A DNA stretch of 64,000 nucleotides from Lachnospiraceae bacterium (GCA_014804485.1 JAAUZT010000006.1:31181-95180); one strand, 5' to 3'; counted from the first letter of the stretch, positions 38,746 through 49,067 are shown. The notes: generated by a model not told the origin, from the sequence alone. A program made the numbers and translations.

Positions 38746-41700
38746 ATGAAGAGAATGATAAGAAACAGAAAGAAACTGAATGGCAAGCGTATTGCAGCGG
38801 CGGCAGTGGCGGGACTGTCCGCTGCCGCTGTTGTTATGACAGCGGTACTGTCTGATGTGATGGAGGCGGAAGCGGCGGATACTTTGCTTGGTATCGAGAA
38901 GCTTCGTACCCGCTATAAAGAGAGCGGACGTGAATTCGTTATTCTGGAAGTTGTACCTGACAGGGCAGCGGCGGAGATCGGATATCTTGTCAGTGGTTAT
39001 GAGCCCATCCTGTGTGAGTGGGATGAGGAGGAGATGGTCTGGAGTAACTGGAAGAACACTTTATGCGAACTGCCGGCGAGAAGCCGTGAGGCCTTCGTAG
39101 AGGATAAGAAAAATGAACTGCGGGAGTACTATGCAAAACAGGGGATTGAGAAAAATTTCCCGGTGGAAGCCATAGAGGACAAGTACGAAGAGGGAGAACC
39201 GAGGCAGGAGGGTTTCGAGAGGATCGTATCCGATGGCGCTAGGAAAACGGGCTGGTTTGAAAAGATCAGTGGTACTCCGGCGGAAGGAACAGACAGATAT
39301 CAGGTTGCTTTTGACTACAAGGGTCCGTTTGGCAATGAGAGTTTGGAGTTCGAAGATACTTTGTATTATACAGTTTCAAGTGCTACCAAGATAACTTCAA
39401 CTATGAAGATAGAGTCCGACAGACCCATATATGTCAAAACAGGTGACATATATGAATATTGCGGCACATGGGAAGAAGTCAATAGTGTGGTGACAGCGTC
39501 TTTTTCGGAGGATTCGTCGGAGAAAGATGAGGAAGAAGAGGAAAAGCCTAAGCCGGATGACGGAAAGAATGATGGCGATAATAAAAATGACGATGGCAGC
39601 GGCGATGAGAATAGCGGTGACAGCGGCAGCGGTGACGAAAAAGAGGATAATGACGGCAGCGGCGACGACAGCAGTAACGAGGATAACAACGGCGGCGACG
39701 ACAGCAGTAACGAGGATAACAATGGCGGCGACGACAGCGGCAACGAAGATAACAACAGCGGCGACGACAGCGGCAACGAAGATAACAATGGCGGCGACGA
39801 CAGCAGTAACGGAGATAGCAATGGCAGCGGCAACGGGGATAACAACAGCGGCAGTAATGACGACAGTAACGGTGGTTCCGACAGTAACGATCAGCCGGAG
39901 GGTGCCGGCAACGATATAAGCAATGATGATGTTGCGAAGACAACGACATCCATTTTTGCATCTCTTCGAGAGGGCAAGTGGTTTAAGCTGGTTGCGGATG
40001 ATACTCCGGCGGACGGCTCCGGTGACAATACAGGAGCGGACGATCAGCTAAAGCCCAGTGAAGGCGAGGGTTCGAACAGTGATTCTGACGTAGATAAGCC
40101 GGATAAGGACGACAATACGGATAAAGATCAGTCAGATTCGGATGGCAACACAGATCAGGATAATACAAATCCGGATGATGCAGACGAGGATGATAGTGCG
40201 GATTCGGACGAGACAGAAACGGATGATAACAGCGATCCGGATAAGGATGAGCCGGCGGCAGATGACCCGGTTGAAGATGATGAAAGTGATAAGAATACGT
40301 TCGCAGTGGGAGAGGCAGGGGAATATTATCTGGTTGCCTTTGAGAGACAGTCTGCCGAGGAGGATCCCGCACTCGGTACACCCATGTATGCAGTAAAAGG
40401 TAAAAATGATATCGTATTGAGTGAAGATGGCGAGTATGTATTTGTGGAATGGGATGAAAGTATGGGCTATAACCAGCCCATACAGGAATACACTTTCGCC
40501 GGTAAAGAGATCTGGTGTAAGAATACATTCAAGAGTAACGAGTGGTTTAAGAAGTATGTTCTCAATATGGATAAGGCCGATTACGATGATTTCCGTATCA
40601 AGGTATTGACATTCACTCCACAGGAACTCAATGACATGGAGAAGATACCGAACTTTGATTTCCTTTATCTTAATTCCGGATTAAGAGTAGATGGACTTGA
40701 AGACGGCGGAGATATTTCAGGCAATGATATCGACACCGGAGATGACGGCAATACGGATAACGGCGACGCCAACGGAGACGATGGAAATAATGAAGGATCC
40801 GGAAGCGAAAATAAGGTAAGCGCTGATGCCGGCAATGAGATAATGACGAAGCTGTTGGCGGCCGAATCTTTACAGGGCCAATGGCGCAGGCTGGTTGCAG
40901 ACGATAATCCGGAAGGGAACACCGATGGATTAGGAACAGACAGTACCTTAGAGAATGACAACGGTTCCGATACGGATAGCGATTCCGCAACTGCCGAAGG
41001 TTCCGATGCGGACAGCAATTCCGGAGACAGCGGAGATTCTGATAAGGACAGCAGCTCCGGGAATGTCGGGGATTCCGATGCAGGCAGTGATTCCGAAAGC
41101 AACGGCAGTTCTGACACGGGCAGCGGTTTGGAGAATGCCGGTGACTCTGATACAGACAGCAATTCTGAGAATAGCGACGACTCTGAGACCGGCGATGACA
41201 GCGGTTCAAAGGATGACGATGATGCCGGGGAAGTCAGTATCTCGGAGAATAATATCGGTTCTGATAAGAAGACTGTTAAGGCATCTTCCGATGGCGATAG
41301 TGATATCGTTGACGAAAAAGTGCATAACTATTCGGCGGATAACGATCTGTCTGATGAGGTGTTGAAATATTTCTTTGATATAACGATCGCAGGCGCGAAA
41401 CCGTGTCTGGTAGATGGTTCTATTCTGTATGCGAAAGATGACAGTGGTAGTATCGCGGTCAATGAAGAACTTCAAAACACCAATATATTCAGACTTTCCG
41501 CGATGCTCTGTCAGGATAATCTGAGCGAATGGTATGAGCAGCATCGTGCTAATTATACGAGACTGTCCGTGACACAGTTAATGAACGGCATTGTGGAGGA
41601 TGCGGATAAGAACTTTGTGGAAGAGCAGGTCTACTGCAGATTCGGCAATGGCAGTGATTCCATCATTAATGACCTATTCTATGACGCAACGATTTATAAG

Positions 41701-44700
41701 GACGGCGGCGAGATCGAACCGGGCTTCCAGTGTGTTCTGGATGAGATCAAACTGGACAATCTGTATCGTGAAGCGGATACATCGGGGAATTATAAGCCTC
41801 TTTCCACTAGTATATCGCAGGCGAAGGCGGTACGGCATATTCTGAATTACAGAGATCGCAGGAAAGTAGAGACGAAGAAAGATATCCGGGTATTGGAGAT
41901 CCAGCCGGCTATGGCGGATACCCCTGAGCTTACATTAGATCAGCTGAAGGAGTGGGCGCCCGGAGTAGAGACTGCTGATATCACGGTTATGACGACGGCG
42001 GAGTTTATCGGCAAGATCGAGAAACTGAATGAAACTTACGACCTGATCTATATCGGTACGAGCAAAGATCATCTGAATATGCGTTATTGGATGGATAGAA
42101 ACTATACGGGCAAACCGGATAAGAACCATATTCCCTCCGGTACGGCGTTCAACGATGCGGATATGGACGGACTGATCTATTGTAATATCGGTGATCTGCG
42201 TGTTACATACATGCCGCTGGCAGGGCAGCTGGACACGGAATATTGGAATAATAACCGGAACGAGAATGTATATTACTATAATTATATGCGTTATGGCGGC
42301 AATGACATTACGGAGGAGAAGAAGGAAGCTTTGTTGTCCTTCCTGGATGGTTCCTATCCGGTTATCATTGCGGATGACTTCATAGAGCAGCCGGCGACGA
42401 TATATGAAGATATCGAGTATAGAGCCAGCCGCGTAAATCTTGCAGAAGGAGAATATACCCAGAAAGATCTGCAGGCGCTTGGCGTACCGGCAAGGGTGAT
42501 CTCTTCCCTTAAGGTGAAGAAAGGCTATAGAGTGACTGTTTTCGATCAGGATAATTTCCAAGGGAACAGTGCGGTATTTACGAAGGATGAGATCAATTTT
42601 GTGACAACGGCCTCTCAGGGGAACTGGAATGACAGGGTAGTTTCCCTGATCATAGAGCGGGAGGAAAATGCGGAACCGAGCCGGCGGATCGATGAGGACC
42701 ATATTGATAACTGTACCTATTTATATGAATTCGTCAAGAAGGCGCTGGATGACAAGTATGTGAACTTCTATACCTGGGGTGACATCGGGGAGGATTCGGA
42801 ACTTTTCAAGTTCTACCTGAATCGGCCTAAGGTAAGTCTGACTGAGACTGCGGTGGGCGGCGAAGTAAAGGAAGGCAGTGATATCTACTATATTAATTCG
42901 GATATGAACGGAAGATACAGTCTGAATTATCGTTTTAAAATTCAGAACGAGGGAACTGCTTCCTATAATACCAAATATCGCTGCAAACTCTATATAGACG
43001 TGAACTCTGACGGTAAATTTTCCGCGCAGGAGGAAATAGAGGATATCAGTATCACGCAGAACGGCGGTTCTGTATCGGCGGATGCATTGTATGCTGACAG
43101 ATCCTACATACTTTCCAGGCAGGTTCCCATGGGATATAAAGGGCTGCTTCCGTGGAGACTGGAGATCACGCAGGCCGATAATCCGAATATTTATACTTCC
43201 ATGAGCGGCTTTACCAAGCTGGAGGGCATGGAACAGGAACAGATCAAGGTCTTACAGATCGGGCGTGATGTAATTAAGGATGTAGACTGGTGGGGCCGTG
43301 AGTGGGAGAGACTGTTTGATCTCGGAGAGGAGATCAGAACACCCGGAACAATTTATAATACGCTGGTATATGGCGGAACGATAGACGGCGTTTATTACGA
43401 GGGGATAACGAAAGATTTTGATATTGATGTAACCTTTAAGACGATCCCGGAGTATGAACAGGAGTATGCGGCGAATCCGGAGTATCTGAAGGATTTCAAT
43501 ATGTTGATTCTGGGATTCAGCGATTCGTACGGAGATTTCAGCGGAGATGCCGAGACGGGCGCGATGGGGTCTATCATTGATTTCGTAAACAGCGGCAAGA
43601 GTGTTCTGTTTGCGCATGACACGACTTCTTACTTCAATTATGAGAAGAAAGGAGGAGGCTATCCTAATTTTAACGGTGTGGGTTATCCCTGGAGAGATAA
43701 TCATAATGACACGAGAAGTCATGATCAATATCACTGGGCCAGCACGCTGAATACGTATTTTCGTAATCTGGTCGGCATGGATCGTTTCGGCATCCTGAGT
43801 ACCGGGACGCTGCAGCGCGGAGATGTGCTGCGCGAGGGAACCGAAGCGTTTAAGGAGGTCGTTGAGTCAAGGTATGACGTGGCGTATAAGCCTAAGAGCG
43901 GCAAGAAGGAAACAGTGCCGCAGGTACACGGGTATACTTACCAGCTTATTAATGCAAAAGATCTTGCGGCAGACGGGGGCCAACAGAAAATTGACTATAA
44001 CAGATGGGAACTGGATATGTCGAAGGCGAATAACTGGAAATTTTCCAATACCTATAGGAATATACGCTATGACAAGGTGTATTACGCGGGTGGAGCCTCT
44101 GAGAACGATAGATACGGTGAAGTGGTATCGCCTTACAACGGTGAGATAGATCAACTTTATGTAAACCAAGTGAATCGTGGACAGATCGTGGAATATCCGT
44201 ATAAGCTTCAGGAGCGTTTTGAGGTTGCAATGACGCACGGACAGTACTATGAGCTGGACTATACGGCGGACGACGACGGCGACGGACAGAGTGATCTGGT
44301 AGTGTGGTACTGCCTTGGATCAAGGGGAGCGAACGGCGCCGAGACAATATATTCCCAGTCGCCCAATGATGTGAGGAATAATTACTATATTTATAACAAG
44401 GGAAATATAACTTATACCGGTATGGGGCATAGTGCCGCACAAAATCTGAGGTATACAGTAGAGGAAGCGAAGCTGTTCATCAACACGATGATCGCATCCT
44501 ATCAGGCAGGTATCAAAGACCCGCAGATCAGTGTGCTGAAACAAGGTCTTCCGGAATCCGAGGAGATGAAACTGCTCTATAGATATTATGATGCGGTTAA
44601 TGACTTCTCCTTGAATGATGCAGTGGCATCGGATGGCTATGAGAAGATTTATTTCACGGTACAGGATATCAACTTCATTAAGGGAACCAGAGAGATCGAA

Positions 44701-45021
44701 TCGCATGTATATTATAAAGATGATAACGGCGGCGAAGTGATCAACGTGGACGGCGAAGATATCAGGGTTAACCGTCTTGCGGACTATATGTTTAACGCCA
44801 AGGACGGAAGCCCGGTAGATGCCTCTAATCTGACCAGCGGCGGTATCTATTACATTCAGGTGCCGAGGGACATCATGAAGAAGTGTGAGGATGGGCTGGA
44901 TCTTTACTTTGAGGCACAGAGTACCATTACCACCAATACGACAAAGAAAAATGTATATACCACCGAAAAGGTATATGCTAAGCTGAAGGTATTACAGGCG
45001 TATTTGTTCAATTTGGAGTAA
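38746..45021 (+). CDS. giant secreted/surface protein (DUF5057-like) with acidic low-complexity linkers and a beta/gamma-crystallin-like module
   Basis: Signal-like N-terminus RIAAAAVAGLSAAAVVMTAVLSDVMEAEA; FVILEVVPDRAAAEIGYLVSGYEP; Asp/Ser/Asn-rich repeats; GYRVTVFDQDNFQGNSAVFTKDEINF...NWNDRVVSLII. Confidence 0.75.
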   Translation: MKRMIRNRKKLNGKRIAAAAVAGLSAAAVVMTAVLSDVMEAEAADTLLGIEKLRTRYKESGREFVILEVVPDRAAAEIGYLVSGYEPILCEWDEEEMVWSNWKNTLCELPARSREAFVEDKKNELREYYAKQGIEKNFPVEAIEDKYEEGEPRQEGFERIVSDGARKTGWFEKISGTPAEGTDRYQVAFDYKGPFGNESLEFEDTLYYTVSSATKITSTMKIESDRPIYVKTGDIYEYCGTWEEVNSVVTASFSEDSSEKDEEEEEKPKPDDGKNDGDNKNDDGSGDENSGDSGSGDEKEDNDGSGDDSSNEDNNGGDDSSNEDNNGGDDSGNEDNNSGDDSGNEDNNGGDDSSNGDSNGSGNGDNNSGSNDDSNGGSDSNDQPEGAGNDISNDDVAKTTTSIFASLREGKWFKLVADDTPADGSGDNTGADDQLKPSEGEGSNSDSDVDKPDKDDNTDKDQSDSDGNTDQDNTNPDDADEDDSADSDETETDDNSDPDKDEPAADDPVEDDESDKNTFAVGEAGEYYLVAFERQSAEEDPALGTPMYAVKGKNDIVLSEDGEYVFVEWDESMGYNQPIQEYTFAGKEIWCKNTFKSNEWFKKYVLNMDKADYDDFRIKVLTFTPQELNDMEKIPNFDFLYLNSGLRVDGLEDGGDISGNDIDTGDDGNTDNGDANGDDGNNEGSGSENKVSADAGNEIMTKLLAAESLQGQWRRLVADDNPEGNTDGLGTDSTLENDNGSDTDSDSATAEGSDADSNSGDSGDSDKDSSSGNVGDSDAGSDSESNGSSDTGSGLENAGDSDTDSNSENSDDSETGDDSGSKDDDDAGEVSISENNIGSDKKTVKASSDGDSDIVDEKVHNYSADNDLSDEVLKYFFDITIAGAKPCLVDGSILYAKDDSGSIAVNEELQNTNIFRLSAMLCQDNLSEWYEQHRANYTRLSVTQLMNGIVEDADKNFVEEQVYCRFGNGSDSIINDLFYDATIYKDGGEIEPGFQCVLDEIKLDNLYREADTSGNYKPLSTSISQAKAVRHILNYRDRRKVETKKDIRVLEIQPAMADTPELTLDQLKEWAPGVETADITVMTTAEFIGKIEKLNETYDLIYIGTSKDHLNMRYWMDRNYTGKPDKNHIPSGTAFNDADMDGLIYCNIGDLRVTYMPLAGQLDTEYWNNNRNENVYYYNYMRYGGNDITEEKKEALLSFLDGSYPVIIADDFIEQPATIYEDIEYRASRVNLAEGEYTQKDLQALGVPARVISSLKVKKGYRVTVFDQDNFQGNSAVFTKDEINFVTTASQGNWNDRVVSLIIEREENAEPSRRIDEDHIDNCTYLYEFVKKALDDKYVNFYTWGDIGEDSELFKFYLNRPKVSLTETAVGGEVKEGSDIYYINSDMNGRYSLNYRFKIQNEGTASYNTKYRCKLYIDVNSDGKFSAQEEIEDISITQNGGSVSADALYADRSYILSRQVPMGYKGLLPWRLEITQADNPNIYTSMSGFTKLEGMEQEQIKVLQIGRDVIKDVDWWGREWERLFDLGEEIRTPGTIYNTLVYGGTIDGVYYEGITKDFDIDVTFKTIPEYEQEYAANPEYLKDFNMLILGFSDSYGDFSGDAETGAMGSIIDFVNSGKSVLFAHDTTSYFNYEKKGGGYPNFNGVGYPWRDNHNDTRSHDQYHWASTLNTYFRNLVGMDRFGILSTGTLQRGDVLREGTEAFKEVVESRYDVAYKPKSGKKETVPQVHGYTYQLINAKDLAADGGQQKIDYNRWELDMSKANNWKFSNTYRNIRYDKVYYAGGASENDRYGEVVSPYNGEIDQLYVNQVNRGQIVEYPYKLQERFEVAMTHGQYYELDYTADDDGDGQSDLVVWYCLGSRGANGAETIYSQSPNDVRNNYYIYNKGNITYTGMGHSAAQNLRYTVEEAKLFINTMIASYQAGIKDPQISVLKQGLPESEEMKLLYRYYDAVNDFSLNDAVASDGYEKIYFTVQDINFIKGTREIESHVYYKDDNGGEVINVDGEDIRVNRLADYMFNAKDGSPVDASNLTSGGIYYIQVPRDIMKKCEDGLDLYFEAQSTITTNTTKKNVYTTEKVYAKLKVLQAYLFNLE
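39658..39846 (+). repeat. in-frame 33-bp tandem repeat encoding [G/S]GDDS[S/G]NEDNN
   Basis: Units at 39658, 39691, 39724, 39757, 39790 plus a degenerate partial unit. Confidence 0.9.
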
Positions 45022-45083
45022 CAGGCAGGGAAGTACTTCAGGAGAAAGGAAGCTTGGAAATAAAACAACAGGGGTAAAAGGGC

Positions 45084-46778
45084 ATGGATTTTAACAGAAA
45101 AAAGATACGTCTTGGCGACGTGCTTGTCAACAGCGGTGTTATTACACAGGAACAGCTTGAAGAAGGATTGAAGCGCCAGAAGGGCAGCGGACGGAAATTA
45201 GGAGAAACTCTGGTAGATGAGGGGTTCGTGACAGAGGAAGCGATTGCCAGGGCATTAAGCAGCCAGCTTGGCTATGAAATGGTGGATCTGCAGAATGTGG
45301 CGATACCGGACGATATTCTGAAGCTTGTGCCCGGTAATGTGCTGGAGCGCTATAAGGTACTGCCTTTCGAGTATGCGCCGGACAATATGAACGTGCTGCA
45401 TGTGGCGATGGCTGATCCGATGGATATGGCCGCGATGGATGATATCACGATCATCACTAATCTTCAGGTGGAACCGGTGGTGTCCACGACAAGAAGCATC
45501 ATGCTCGCTCTGGATAAATATTTCGGCAATGTGGAAGTTAATTCCGCATTGGAGGAATATACGAGGGAGAAAGAAAGCCAGATGGCTGAGCAGGAGGATA
45601 TGTACAGCGAAGACGTGAACAATTCTCCTATTGTCCAGCTTGTTAAGACAATGATCGACCAGGCGGTCAGACAGCGTGCTTCCGATATTCATATAGAGCC
45701 GATGGAGCGTCAGGTGCGTATCAGATACCGTATAGACGGTGCTTTGTATGAGAAAGTGACCTACAGCATCCGGCTGCTTCCGGCGATGGTTGCCAGAATC
45801 AAGATCATCGGCGGCATGGATATCGCAGAGAAGAGGAAACCACAGGACGGGCGTATCACACAGATTGTAGACAGACAGGAGTTCGATATCCGTGTTTCGA
45901 TTCTGCCTACAGTATACGGCGAGAAAGTGGTTATGCGACTTACCTCGAAGAATGCGCTCACCAGAGAGAAGAGTCAGTTAGGATTTAAGCCCAAAGAGCT
46001 GAAACAGTTTGACCATATCTTGCGGAATCCGCATGGTATCCTGCTGGTTACGGGACCTACCGGAAGCGGTAAGTCAACGACACTGTATACGGCGCTCAGT
46101 GAATTAAATAAGGTAGATGTTAATATCATCACCGTAGAAGATCCTGTGGAGGCAAATATTGACGGAATCAATCAGGTGCAGGTGAATAACAAAGCGGAAC
46201 TGACTTTTGCCAGTGCCCTGCGTTCCATTTTGCGACAGGACCCGGATATTATCATGATTGGTGAGATCCGTGACCAGGAGACGGCGTCCATCGCCGTTCA
46301 GGCGTCCATCACGGGACACCTTGTAGTATCTACGCTGCATACGAACTCGGCGGCAGGTACGATTACCCGTCTGATGGATATGGGAATCGAGCCCTATCTG
46401 ATCGCGGATTCCGTAGTGGGTGTTATTGCACAGCGACTTGTACGCCGGCTCTGCCCGGAGTGCAAGAGAGCTAAGAAGCCGAATGAGGAAGAATTGGAGT
46501 TATTATGTCTTGAGCCGGATGCGGATGTCACCATCTATGAGCCCTGCGGCTGCTCTAAGTGCGACGGCACAGGTTTTAAGGGCAGAATCGGTGTCTATGA
46601 GATCATGGAAATCACGCAGCCGATCAAAAATATCATCAGCAAGAACGGCGATGCCGAGGCAATCAAGGGCAAAGCTCTGGAAGAAGGCATGAATACGCTG
46701 CGTATGAGCGCTACCGAGTATGTGTTGGACGGAATCACTTCCGTCAATGAGATGATGAAGGTTTCGTTCGACCTGTAA
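45084..46778 (+). CDS. pilB: type IV pilus assembly ATPase PilB (GspE family)
   Basis: RLGDVLVNSGVITQEQLEEGL, GPTGSGKSTTLYTALSELN, RQDPDIIMIGEIRDQETASIAVQASITGHLVVSTLHTNSA, CPEC...CSKC zinc motif. Confidence 0.95.
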   Translation: MDFNRKKIRLGDVLVNSGVITQEQLEEGLKRQKGSGRKLGETLVDEGFVTEEAIARALSSQLGYEMVDLQNVAIPDDILKLVPGNVLERYKVLPFEYAPDNMNVLHVAMADPMDMAAMDDITIITNLQVEPVVSTTRSIMLALDKYFGNVEVNSALEEYTREKESQMAEQEDMYSEDVNNSPIVQLVKTMIDQAVRQRASDIHIEPMERQVRIRYRIDGALYEKVTYSIRLLPAMVARIKIIGGMDIAEKRKPQDGRITQIVDRQEFDIRVSILPTVYGEKVVMRLTSKNALTREKSQLGFKPKELKQFDHILRNPHGILLVTGPTGSGKSTTLYTALSELNKVDVNIITVEDPVEANIDGINQVQVNNKAELTFASALRSILRQDPDIIMIGEIRDQETASIAVQASITGHLVVSTLHTNSAAGTITRLMDMGIEPYLIADSVVGVIAQRLVRRLCPECKRAKKPNEEELELLCLEPDADVTIYEPCGCSKCDGTGFKGRIGVYEIMEITQPIKNIISKNGDAEAIKGKALEEGMNTLRMSATEYVLDGITSVNEMMKVSFDL

Positions 46779-46812
46779 CATATGTTATTTAATTTCATAA
46801 TATACTTATTAT

Positions 46813-46846
46813 AAAGCCTCTCTGTGGATTCACAGAGAGGCTTTTT
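46813..46846 (+). terminator. rho-independent terminator after pilB
   Basis: aaagcctctctgtg-gatt-cacagagaggcttttt. Confidence 0.92.
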
Positions 46847-46967
46847 GTGCCATCTGCCCTCACCCATCTTTACATATATTTAATTTTTTTCCTCTTGCCA
46901 GCATAATAAATTTAGTGTATAGTGGTTCACGTTGAAAGACCGATAAAAGGAAACAGGGGAATATGCT

Positions 46968-49067
46968 ATGGCAAAGTATTTGGTAATCGTGGAATCACCG
47001 GCTAAGGTGAAGACCATCAAGAAGTTTCTGGGTGCAAATTATGAGGTTGCTGCCAGTAACGGACATGTGCGGGATCTGCCGCGCAGCGTGCTGGGAATCG
47101 ATGTAGACCATGATTTTGAACCCAAGTATATTACAATCAGGGGCAAGGGCGATATTCTGGCAAATCTTCGTAAGGAAGTGAAGAAGGCCGAGAAGATATA
47201 TCTCGCAACAGACCCGGACCGCGAGGGGGAAGCTATTTCGTGGCACTTGCTCGCGGCGCTTAAATTAGAGGATAAGAAGGTATATCGTATCACTTTTAAC
47301 GAGATCACGAAGAGTGCGGTTAAAGAATCCTTAAAACATGCCAGAGAGATCGACATGGATCTGGTGGATGCCCAGCAGGCACGCCGCTGTCTGGACCGTA
47401 TGGTGGGCTATAAGATATCGCCGGTTCTGTGGGCGAAGGTTAAGAGAGGCCTGAGTGCCGGGCGCGTACAGTCCGTGGCGCTTCGGATCATCTGCGACAG
47501 GGAAGATGAGATCAATGCTTTTATTCCGGAAGAGTATTGGACCCTGGAGGCTTCCTTCGCTGTGGAGGGCGAGAAGAAACCGCTGCTTGCTAAATATTAC
47601 GGTACGGTTAATGAGAAGAAGACGATCGCCTCGAAGGAGGAACTGGAAGAGATCAGAAAGAAGCTGGAAGGCGCCGAGTATCGTGTCTCATCTGTGAAAA
47701 ATGGGGAGAGAGTGAAGAAAGCGCCTCTGCCGTTTACCACATCCACGCTGCAGCAGGAAGCAAGCAAAGTATTGAATTTCTCGACGCAGAAGACGATGCG
47801 GCTGGCACAGCAGTTATATGAGGGCATAGACATCAAAGGCAACGGTACGGTGGGTATCATTACCTATCTGCGTACAGATTCCACCAGAGTGTCTGCGGAA
47901 GCGGAAGCGGCTGCAAAAGAGTTTATAACCGCGGGATACGGCGAAGCGTACGCTGCGGGCACGGAGCAGGGACCGGGCAGTAAGCAGAAGATACAGGACG
48001 CTCACGAGGCGATCCGCCCTACGGATATCAGCAGGATACCGCTTGAGATCAAAGAGTCTCTGTCCAGAGATCAGTTCAGACTCTATCAACTGATCTGGAA
48101 ACGTTTCGTGGCAAGTCGTATGGCAGCGGCGGTCTATGAGACAACATCGGTGAAGATCGATGCGGCGGGACAAAGATTTACGGTGGCGGCATCCAAGGTG
48201 AAATTCGACGGTTTTATGAGTGTGTACACCGAGGATGACGAGAAGGAAGAGAATAATACAATGATGAAAGGGATAACAGGTGATACGAAATTATCCCTGA
48301 TCGGATTGGATGAGAAGCAGCATTTTACACAGCCGGCGCCTCATTATACGGAAGCTTCTCTTGTGAGAGCGATGGAAGAGCTGGGGATCGGACGTCCCAG
48401 TACTTATGCGCCCACGATTACCACAATTCTCGCCAGACGGTATATCGTTAAGGAGAATAAGAATCTTTACGTGACGGAGCTGGGCGAAGTGGTGAACAAT
48501 ATGATGAAAGAAGCTTTCCCGTCCATTGTGGATGTGAATTTTACGGCGACCATGGAAGCGCTCTTGGACGGCGTGGAAGAAGGGAATGTGAAATGGAAGA
48601 CGGTGGTGGCGAACTTCTATCCCGATCTGGAGGAGGCTGTGGATAAAGCGGAGAAGGAGTTGGATGAGGTTGAGATCGCCGATGAACTCTCCGATGAGTT
48701 CTGTGATGTCTGCGGCAGACAGATGGTCATTAAGTACGGACCCCACGGCAGATTTCTGGCTTGTCCGGGATTCCCGGAGTGCCGCAATACGAAGCCTTAT
48801 TTCGAGAAGATCGGTGTGGAGTGTCCGAAATGCGGTAAGGACATCGTCTTAAAGAAAACGAAGAAGGGCAGGAAGTATTACGGATGTATCGATAATCCGG
48901 AGTGCGATTTCATGGTGTGGCAGAAGCCGGTGAACGACCGCTGCGGCCGCTGTGGTTCCATTTTGCTGCAAAAAGGAAATAAGCTCGTATGTTCTGATGA
49001 GAACTGTGGATTTATCAAGGATATGCCGAAGACGGAAACGTCAGATAATTCTGTCCGACGAAGCTAA
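46968..49067 (+). CDS. topA: DNA topoisomerase I
   Basis: MAKYLVIVESPAKVKTIKKFLG, ATDPDREGEAISWHL, SAGRVQSVALR, C-terminal zinc-ribbon Cys motifs. Confidence 0.97.
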   Translation: MAKYLVIVESPAKVKTIKKFLGANYEVAASNGHVRDLPRSVLGIDVDHDFEPKYITIRGKGDILANLRKEVKKAEKIYLATDPDREGEAISWHLLAALKLEDKKVYRITFNEITKSAVKESLKHAREIDMDLVDAQQARRCLDRMVGYKISPVLWAKVKRGLSAGRVQSVALRIICDREDEINAFIPEEYWTLEASFAVEGEKKPLLAKYYGTVNEKKTIASKEELEEIRKKLEGAEYRVSSVKNGERVKKAPLPFTTSTLQQEASKVLNFSTQKTMRLAQQLYEGIDIKGNGTVGIITYLRTDSTRVSAEAEAAAKEFITAGYGEAYAAGTEQGPGSKQKIQDAHEAIRPTDISRIPLEIKESLSRDQFRLYQLIWKRFVASRMAAAVYETTSVKIDAAGQRFTVAASKVKFDGFMSVYTEDDEKEENNTMMKGITGDTKLSLIGLDEKQHFTQPAPHYTEASLVRAMEELGIGRPSTYAPTITTILARRYIVKENKNLYVTELGEVVNNMMKEAFPSIVDVNFTATMEALLDGVEEGNVKWKTVVANFYPDLEEAVDKAEKELDEVEIADELSDEFCDVCGRQMVIKYGPHGRFLACPGFPECRNTKPYFEKIGVECPKCGKDIVLKKTKKGRKYYGCIDNPECDFMVWQKPVNDRCGRCGSILLQKGNKLVCSDENCGFIKDMPKTETSDNSVRRS

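Noticed and set aside
39366-39961. Long antisense ORFs over the acidic repeat (Leu/Ser-rich and Cys/Arg/His-rich products)
   Set aside because: By-product of the strongly biased repeat codons on the sense strand; no RBS or homology evidence.
46860-49067. topA region searched for unusual insertions or inteins
   Set aside because: Standard TopA with C-terminal zinc ribbons; nothing unusual.
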